From an uncultured Altererythrobacter sp. (GTDB lineage: Bacteria; Pseudomonadota; Alphaproteobacteria; Sphingomonadales; Sphingomonadaceae): a stretch of DNA of 64,000 bases. Positions 58,935 to 64,000 of the stretch are shown here, in pieces. Made by a program: the position numbers and the translations under genes. The notes under the pieces are model-generated. The model was not told the origin of the DNA and ran no database searches. It was given only the letters and a program-made list of their open reading frames with translations. The stretch lies in assembly GCA_946886565.1 (NCBI GenBank), contig CAMPIX010000002.1:124001-188000 (forward strand), read 5' to 3'. Numbering within the stretch: position 1 is the stretch's first letter; the number at the start of each line of letters is the position of its first letter.

Positions 58935-60526
58935 GCGCGGGCTACGACAGTTTCGTACGCGATCGTCTGCCTTCGGCCGACCGGCAACCCGAATTCCGTT
59001 TCGACTTGCCCGAGCTGCACTATCCCGAGCGGCTGAACGCCGCGACCGAGCTGCTTGCGGGCGGCGCGCCGGGCGACTGCGCGGTGCTCAGCGGGGCGGG
59101 GCAACGGACCTACCGCGAGCTCGACGCGCTCTCCTCGCGCATCGCGCGGCTGCTGGCCGAGGAGGAGGGGCTGATCCCCGGCAACCGCGTGCTGCTGGTC
59201 GGCCGCAACGGGGCCATGCTGATCGCCGCCTGGCTCGGGGTGCTCAAGGCCGGCGGGGTGGCGGTCGCGGCCATGCCGATCCTGCGCGGCGGCGAGATCG
59301 CCAAGATCGTGCGCAAAGCCGAAATCTCCCACGCGATCATCGACGAGCCGTGCCGCGCCGCCTGCGCCGAAGCGGCCGCGCAATGCCCGAGCCTGCGCTC
59401 GACGCTGTTCTACGACGGCGACGAGGGCGCGGACGAGCTCGCCCGCCGCATCGCCCCGCTTTCCGGCGCGTTCGTGTCAGCGGACACCGGGCGCGACGAT
59501 CCGGCGCTGATCGCCTTCACCTCGGGCACGACCGGAGAGCCCAAGGGCTGCGTGCATTTCCACCGCGACGTGCTCGCCAGCGCCGACAGCTTCGCGCGGC
59601 ACGTGCTCGCGCCCGCGCGCGGTACGCGGTGGAGCTGCACCGCGCCGCTCGCGTTCACGTTCGGGCTTGGCATGCAGTTCATCTTCCCGTTCCGCTTCGG
59701 CGGCACTGCGGTGGTGCCCGACAAGCCGGGACCCGAGGGGCTGGTGGAAGCGATCGAGCGGCACAGCGTCGAGATTTGCGCTACTGCGCCGACCGCCTAC
59801 CGTGCTATGCTGGGAATGCTCGAAGGGCGCGATCTCGGTTCGCTGCGCACGTGCGTGTCGGCGGGCGAGCACTTGCCCGCGGCAACCTGGCGCGCCTGGC
59901 GAGAGGCGACCGGGATCGGGATCGTCGACGGCATCGGCGCGACCGAGATGATGCATATCTTCATTTCCGCGAGCGGCGAGGACATCTGCCCGGGCGCGAC
60001 GGGCAGGGCAGTGCCCGGCTACGTCGCGACGGTGCTCGACGATGCCGGAGCGCCGATGGCGAAGGGAACCGGGCGGCTCGCGGTCAAGGGGCCGACCGGC
60101 TGCCGCTATCTCGCCGATCCGCGCCAGGTGGACTACGTGATCGACGGCTGGAACGTCACCGGCGACACCTACCGCCTCGACGCCGAAGGCTATTTCTGGT
60201 TCGTCGCGCGGTCAGACGACATGATCGTTTCGGCGGGCTACAATATCGCCGGGCCCGAGGTAGAGCAGGCGCTCTACGGCCATCCGGCGGTCGCCGAATG
60301 CGCGGTCGTAGGCGTCCCCTGTCCCGAGCGCGGGAGCAAGGTGAAGGCCTTCGTAGTGCTCACGTCAGGCTATGCAGAACGCGACGAACTGGCGGCCGAG
60401 CTCAGGGAGCACGTCAAGGCCGCGATCGCCCCCTACAAGTGCCCGCGCGAGATCGCGTTCGTGGAATCGCTGCCCAAGACCGCGACCGGCAAGCTGCGCC
60501 GTTTCGAACTTCGCCGCGGTCAATGA
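58931..60526 (+). CDS. Aryl-CoA ligase (benzoate/2-aminobenzoate-CoA ligase type)
   Basis: A 531-residue ANL-superfamily adenylating enzyme: AFTSGTTGEPKGCVHFHRD (AMP-binding loop), VDGIGATEMMHIFISA, WNVTGDTYRLDAEGYFWFVA, and the C-terminal catalytic lysine in LPKTATGKLRRFELR. The IGATEMMHIF segment and overall length fit benzoate- and 2-aminobenzoate-CoA ligases. It activates the aromatic acid with ATP and CoA before the ring is attacked. It is the last gene of the operon and overlaps the convergent dnaE2 by 7 bases. Confidence 0.88.
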   Translation: MSAGYDSFVRDRLPSADRQPEFRFDLPELHYPERLNAATELLAGGAPGDCAVLSGAGQRTYRELDALSSRIARLLAEEEGLIPGNRVLLVGRNGAMLIAAWLGVLKAGGVAVAAMPILRGGEIAKIVRKAEISHAIIDEPCRAACAEAAAQCPSLRSTLFYDGDEGADELARRIAPLSGAFVSADTGRDDPALIAFTSGTTGEPKGCVHFHRDVLASADSFARHVLAPARGTRWSCTAPLAFTFGLGMQFIFPFRFGGTAVVPDKPGPEGLVEAIERHSVEICATAPTAYRAMLGMLEGRDLGSLRTCVSAGEHLPAATWRAWREATGIGIVDGIGATEMMHIFISASGEDICPGATGRAVPGYVATVLDDAGAPMAKGTGRLAVKGPTGCRYLADPRQVDYVIDGWNVTGDTYRLDAEGYFWFVARSDDMIVSAGYNIAGPEVEQALYGHPAVAECAVVGVPCPERGSKVKAFVVLTSGYAERDELAAELREHVKAAIAPYKCPREIAFVESLPKTATGKLRRFELRRGQ

Positions 60527-63500
60527 AAGTCGCGTGATTTGGGCAGGACGCGCACGTTGCGCGGGTGCTGCGGGTGGAGGAATTCGTCGGCGCGCGACAG
60601 CAGCGGGTTCGGATCGTGCGTTTCGGACAGCCGCGAAAGCTCGGCGGTGCGGTCGTGGATGCGGCTCGCCATCAGGTGGATCACGCCTTCGGGGCTCTTC
60701 TGCACTTCGCCTTCGACCAGCATCAGCCGTGCGGCCATCACCTCGCGGCGGAAGCGCTCGAACAGCCGCGCCCACATGACCACGTTGGCGATCCCGCCCT
60801 CGTCTTCGAGCGTGACGAAGATCGCGTTGCCCTTGCCCGGCCGCTGGCGCACCAGCACCACGCCTGCGACCTTGGCGCGCTCGCCGTTGCGGCAATCGCG
60901 CAAGCCTGCGCAGGGCAGCGCACCCGCGGCATCGAACACCGGGCGCAGGAACGCCATCGGATGCGCCTTCAGCGAAAGACGCGTGGTCTGGTAATCGGCG
61001 GCGACCTGCTCGGACAAAGGCATCTTGGGCAGTTCGGCCGGAGGCTCCACGCCCAGCTCGCGGGCACGCGCGGCGGCGAAGAGCGGCAGTTCGTCGGGGG
61101 GAGTGCGCCGCGCTTCCCATAGCGCCTCGCGCCGGTCGAGCCCGATCGAGCGCATGGCGTCGGCATCGGCGAGCAGCCGCAAGGCGCGCCCCGGCAGGCC
61201 CGCCTTACGCGCCAGCTCCTCGACGCTGGCGAAGGGGCGGTGCTTGACCGCCTCGTCGGCCCAGTCCTCGCGAAAGCCCTCGATCTGGCGCATTCCCAGC
61301 CGCAACGCCCATTCGCCGTTTCGCTTTCGCTCGAGCGTGTTGTCCCACGCGCTGTGGTTCACGTCGATCGGCCGCACCTCGACCCCGTGCTCGCGCGCAT
61401 CGCGCACGATCTGCGCGGGAGCGTAGAAGCCCATCGGCTGCGAATTGAGCAGCGCGGCGGCGAACACCGCGGGATAGCGGCACTTGATGTAGGATGAGAC
61501 CCAGACCAGCCGGGCGAAGGCGATCGCGTGGCTTTCGGGAAAGCCGTAGCTGCCGAACCCCTCGATCTGGCGGAAGCAGCGCCCGGCGAAGTCGCGCTCA
61601 TACCCGCGCGCGACCATGCCTTCGACGAGCTTCTCCTCGAAATTCTCCATCGTGCCGACATTGCGGAAGGTCGCCATCGCGCGCCGGAGCTTGTTCGCCT
61701 CGGACGGGGTGAAATCGGCCGCGGTGATGGCGAGACGCATCGCCTGTTCCTGAAACAGCGGCACGCCGAGCGTCTTGCCGAGCACCCCGCGCAGTTCGTC
61801 GGGGTCGTGGGGCGGACGGGGGGAGGGGAACTCGACCGTCTCAATCTTCTGGCGCCGGCGCAGATAGGGATGGACCATGTCGCCCTGGATCGGCCCGGGG
61901 CGCACGATGGCGACCTGGATCGCGAGATCGTAGAACTCGCGCGGGCGCAGGCGCGGCAGCATGTTCATCTGCGCGCGGCTCTCGACCTGGAACACCCCGA
62001 TGCTGTCGCCCGCGCACAGCATGTCGAACACCTCGGGCGCGTGGTCGGGGATGTTGGCGAGCGTGTATTCCTCGCCCAGGCGAAGCGGGTTGAGCAGCTC
62101 GAAGGCCTTGCGGATGCAGGTCAGCATGCCGAGCGCGAGCACATCGACTTTCATCAGCCCCAAGGCGTCGATATCGTCCTTGTCCCACTCGATGAAGGTG
62201 CGCTCCTCCATCGCCGCATTGTGGATCGGCACCGTCTCGTCGAGCCGGTCCTGCGTCAGCACGAAGCCGCCGACGTGCTGCGAGAGATGGCGCGGGAAGT
62301 GGAGGATTTGCGTGACGAACGCGTTGACCCGCGCGATCGAGGGATTGTCGGGGTCGAGCCCGCCCTCGATGCAGCGCTGCCGGTCGTAAGTCGAAGCGTA
62401 GCTGCCCCAGACGGTGCTCGCGAGCCGCGCGGTGACGTCCTCGCTCAGCCCCAGCGCCTTGCCCACTTCGCGCACCGCGCTGCGCGGGCGGTAATGGATG
62501 ACGGTCGAGGCAATCCCCGCGCGGTCGCGGCCGTAGCGCTTGTAGATGTATTGCATCACCTCCTCGCGCCGTTCGTGCTCGAAGTCGACGTCGATGTCGG
62601 GCGGCTCCTTGCGCTCGGGCGCGACGAAGCGCGAGAACAGCAGGTTGTGCTCGGCCGGATCGACCGCGGTGATGCCGAGCACGAAGCAGACCGCCGAATT
62701 GGCCGCCGAACCGCGCCCCTGGCACAGGATGCCCTTGCCTTGGGCGAAACGGACGATGTCGTGCACGGTGAGGAAATAGGGCGCGTATTTGGCCCGCTCG
62801 ATGATGCCGAGTTCTTCGTGCAGCAGCGCGTCGAGCTTTGCCGGGACCCCCTCCGGCCAGCGCCGCCGTGCCTCGCTCCACACCAGGTCCTCGAGCCACC
62901 CTTGCGGCGTGTAGCCGGGGGGCACGGGCTCGTGCGGGTATTCGTAACGCAAGTCGTCGAGCGTGAAGGATATGCCCGCAATGAAGCTTTCGATCGCTTC
63001 CAGCGCCTCGGGCGCGGTGGCGAACAGGCGCGCCATTTCGTCCGGCGCCTTGAGGTGACGTTCGGCATTGGCGGCGAGCTTGCGGCCGGCCGCCTGCACC
63101 GTGGTCTTCTCGCGGATTGCGGACATCACGTCGTGCAGCGGACGGTCGGCGGGCGCGGCGTAGAGCGCATCGTTGAGCGCGATCAACGGCACGCCCGTCC
63201 GCGCGGCCTGCTCGCGCAATCCGGCGAGACGGCGCGCATCTCGCCCCTGCCGCAGCATCGTCGCGCCCAGCCACACGCGAGCCGGCGCGGCCTCAGTCAG
63301 CCCGGCGAGCAGCGCATCGCTTGCCGGGGGCAGCACGATCAGTTGCAGGTCTTCGAGAAAATCGAACAGGTCGCTTTCGTAAAGCAGGCAATCGCCCTTC
63401 TCGGCGCGGAGGTTGCCGGTGGTGAGCAGCCGCGTCAGCCGCCCCCAGCCGTGGCGCGAAACCGGATAGGCGAGCATCTCGGGGGTCTCGTCGGCGAAAG

Positions 63501-63753
63501 CGAGCCGCGCGCCGACCAGCAGGCGGAAGCGGGGCGGCGTCAGCCCCTTCTCCTTCGCCTTCTCGCACGCCTCGCGCAGCGCGACATGCGCGCGGACCAC
63601 ACCCGCCACGGTGTTGCGGTCGGCGATGCCGATGCCTGCATGGCGGAGCTTCAGCGCGCGCGCGACCATGTCCGACGGCTGGCTCGCCCCGCGCAGGAAG
63701 GAGTAGCTCGTCGCCGCCGCCAACTCGGCATAGAAGGGTGCGTCGCCGCTCAT
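60520..63753 (-). CDS. dnaE2: Error-prone DNA polymerase DnaE2 (ImuC)
   Basis: A 1077-residue C-family polymerase. The N-terminal PHP domain begins FYAELAAATSYSFLRGASQP, with the catalytic HxH of true PHP exonucleases replaced. The polymerase active-site aspartates are in PPDIDVDFEHERREEV, with GRGSAANSAVCFVLGI before it; the C-terminal OB fold holds CAGLRDCRNGERAKVAGVVL. DnaE2 performs damage-induced translesion synthesis with ImuA and ImuB under SOS control. ATG at 63753 overlaps the imuB stop. Confidence 0.95.
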   Translation of the reverse strand: MSGDAPFYAELAAATSYSFLRGASQPSDMVARALKLRHAGIGIADRNTVAGVVRAHVALREACEKAKEKGLTPPRFRLLVGARLAFADETPEMLAYPVSRHGWGRLTRLLTTGNLRAEKGDCLLYESDLFDFLEDLQLIVLPPASDALLAGLTEAAPARVWLGATMLRQGRDARRLAGLREQAARTGVPLIALNDALYAAPADRPLHDVMSAIREKTTVQAAGRKLAANAERHLKAPDEMARLFATAPEALEAIESFIAGISFTLDDLRYEYPHEPVPPGYTPQGWLEDLVWSEARRRWPEGVPAKLDALLHEELGIIERAKYAPYFLTVHDIVRFAQGKGILCQGRGSAANSAVCFVLGITAVDPAEHNLLFSRFVAPERKEPPDIDVDFEHERREEVMQYIYKRYGRDRAGIASTVIHYRPRSAVREVGKALGLSEDVTARLASTVWGSYASTYDRQRCIEGGLDPDNPSIARVNAFVTQILHFPRHLSQHVGGFVLTQDRLDETVPIHNAAMEERTFIEWDKDDIDALGLMKVDVLALGMLTCIRKAFELLNPLRLGEEYTLANIPDHAPEVFDMLCAGDSIGVFQVESRAQMNMLPRLRPREFYDLAIQVAIVRPGPIQGDMVHPYLRRRQKIETVEFPSPRPPHDPDELRGVLGKTLGVPLFQEQAMRLAITAADFTPSEANKLRRAMATFRNVGTMENFEEKLVEGMVARGYERDFAGRCFRQIEGFGSYGFPESHAIAFARLVWVSSYIKCRYPAVFAAALLNSQPMGFYAPAQIVRDAREHGVEVRPIDVNHSAWDNTLERKRNGEWALRLGMRQIEGFREDWADEAVKHRPFASVEELARKAGLPGRALRLLADADAMRSIGLDRREALWEARRTPPDELPLFAAARARELGVEPPAELPKMPLSEQVAADYQTTRLSLKAHPMAFLRPVFDAAGALPCAGLRDCRNGERAKVAGVVLVRQRPGKGNAIFVTLEDEGGIANVVMWARLFERFRREVMAARLMLVEGEVQKSPEGVIHLMASRIHDRTAELSRLSETHDPNPLLSRADEFLHPQHPRNVRVLPKSRDFH

Positions 63754-64000
63754 GCGAACAGACCGTGGATATACCACTGCGGGTGCTCGCTTTCGCTGTA
63801 GAGCCCGTGGCGGAAGAGCCAGAAGCGCTGCCCCGCCTCGTCTTCCACGCGGTAGTAGTCGCGGGTCGGGCCGTGCCCCTCGGGGTGCTTCCACCACGGA
63901 TAGGCGATCCGTTCGGGACCTTCGTGGCGCACCACGCGGTGCTGACTGCCGCGCCAGCCGAAGCGGCGCGGCGGACCGTCGGGCACTTCGGCGATCACGC
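63750..64000 (-). CDS. imuB: DNA polymerase Y-family protein ImuB (partial, N-terminus outside window)
   Basis: The last 83 or so codons are visible: GPPRRFGWRGSQHRVVRHEG, PERIAYPWWKHPEGHGPTRD, YYRVEDEAGQRFWLFRHGLY, ending PQWYIHGLFA. This is the conserved C-terminal segment of ImuB-like proteins, which lack polymerase activity and act as the beta-clamp-binding hub of the mutasome. The stop overlaps the dnaE2 start (ATGA), the standard imuA-imuB-dnaE2 arrangement. Confidence 0.88.
   Translation of the reverse strand, partial: VIAEVPDGPPRRFGWRGSQHRVVRHEGPERIAYPWWKHPEGHGPTRDYYRVEDEAGQRFWLFRHGLYSESEHPQWYIHGLFA

Overview
The window is high-GC chromosomal DNA from an alphaproteobacterium of the Sphingomonadales (Erythrobacter/Sphingomonas relatives). 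This placement is inferred from gene content and from the intergenic palindromes, not from a database search. Pointers are the hisBHAFE run, a complete ybgC-tolQRAB-pal cluster, a CIO-type cytochrome bd with a DUF2474 subunit, an imuB-dnaE2 mutasome and several families of sphingomonad-style inverted repeats wedged between genes.

Region 1 (1-29.5 kb) is mostly housekeeping: sspB (partial), histidine synthesis, a mini PEP-CTERM protein, Tol-Pal, a J-domain protein, an ATP-grasp enzyme, a sulfhydrylase-type PLP enzyme (metZ-like), a DASS carboxylate transporter, infC (apparently with an ATA start), pdeM, hemF, a Ktr/Trk potassium system, an M1 aminopeptidase, cydAB, a bifunctional (p)ppGpp synthetase/hydrolase, a cyclophilin and tRNA-Ser(GGA). 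At least six palindromic repeat types sit here, some inside operons; one has rewritten the C-terminus of HisA.

Region 2 (29.5-54 kb), starting at the tRNA-Ser gene, is an accessory block of signalling and redox modules: (a) a KaiC-like ATPase, an HWE histidine kinase and a single-domain response regulator; (b) a five-gene operon of alternative oxidase, response regulator, DUF1971 protein, group III truncated hemoglobin and membrane protein, divergent from a heme-PAS FixL and FixJ; (c) a BigR/persulfide-dioxygenase/YeeE-YedE sulfide-detoxification operon with a palindromic operator, flanked by decayed gene remnants; (d) a SARP-type regulator overlapping a 1484-residue protein that joins a cytochrome P450, membrane segments, two copies of an unnamed domain and a DyP-type peroxidase, divergent from a 2012-residue autotransporter. 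Between the divergent pair lie four AGCG direct repeats at exact 11-bp spacing, the geometry bound by SARP proteins. Unit (d) is the best candidate for an undescribed system: an inner-membrane two-heme peroxidase/P450 fusion whose P450 half lacks the usual oxygen-activating acid, reminiscent in logic (not homology) of fungal dioxygenase-P450 oxylipin synthases.

Region 3 (54-60.5 kb) is one operon for aerobic CoA-thioester degradation of an ortho-substituted benzoate, most likely 2-aminobenzoate (anthranilate): fused monooxygenase/reductase, SDR, MarR regulator, enoyl-CoA hydratase, RidA-type deaminase and aryl-CoA ligase, behind a palindromic operator. Region 4 (60.5-64 kb) is the convergent imuB-dnaE2 mutagenesis cassette.
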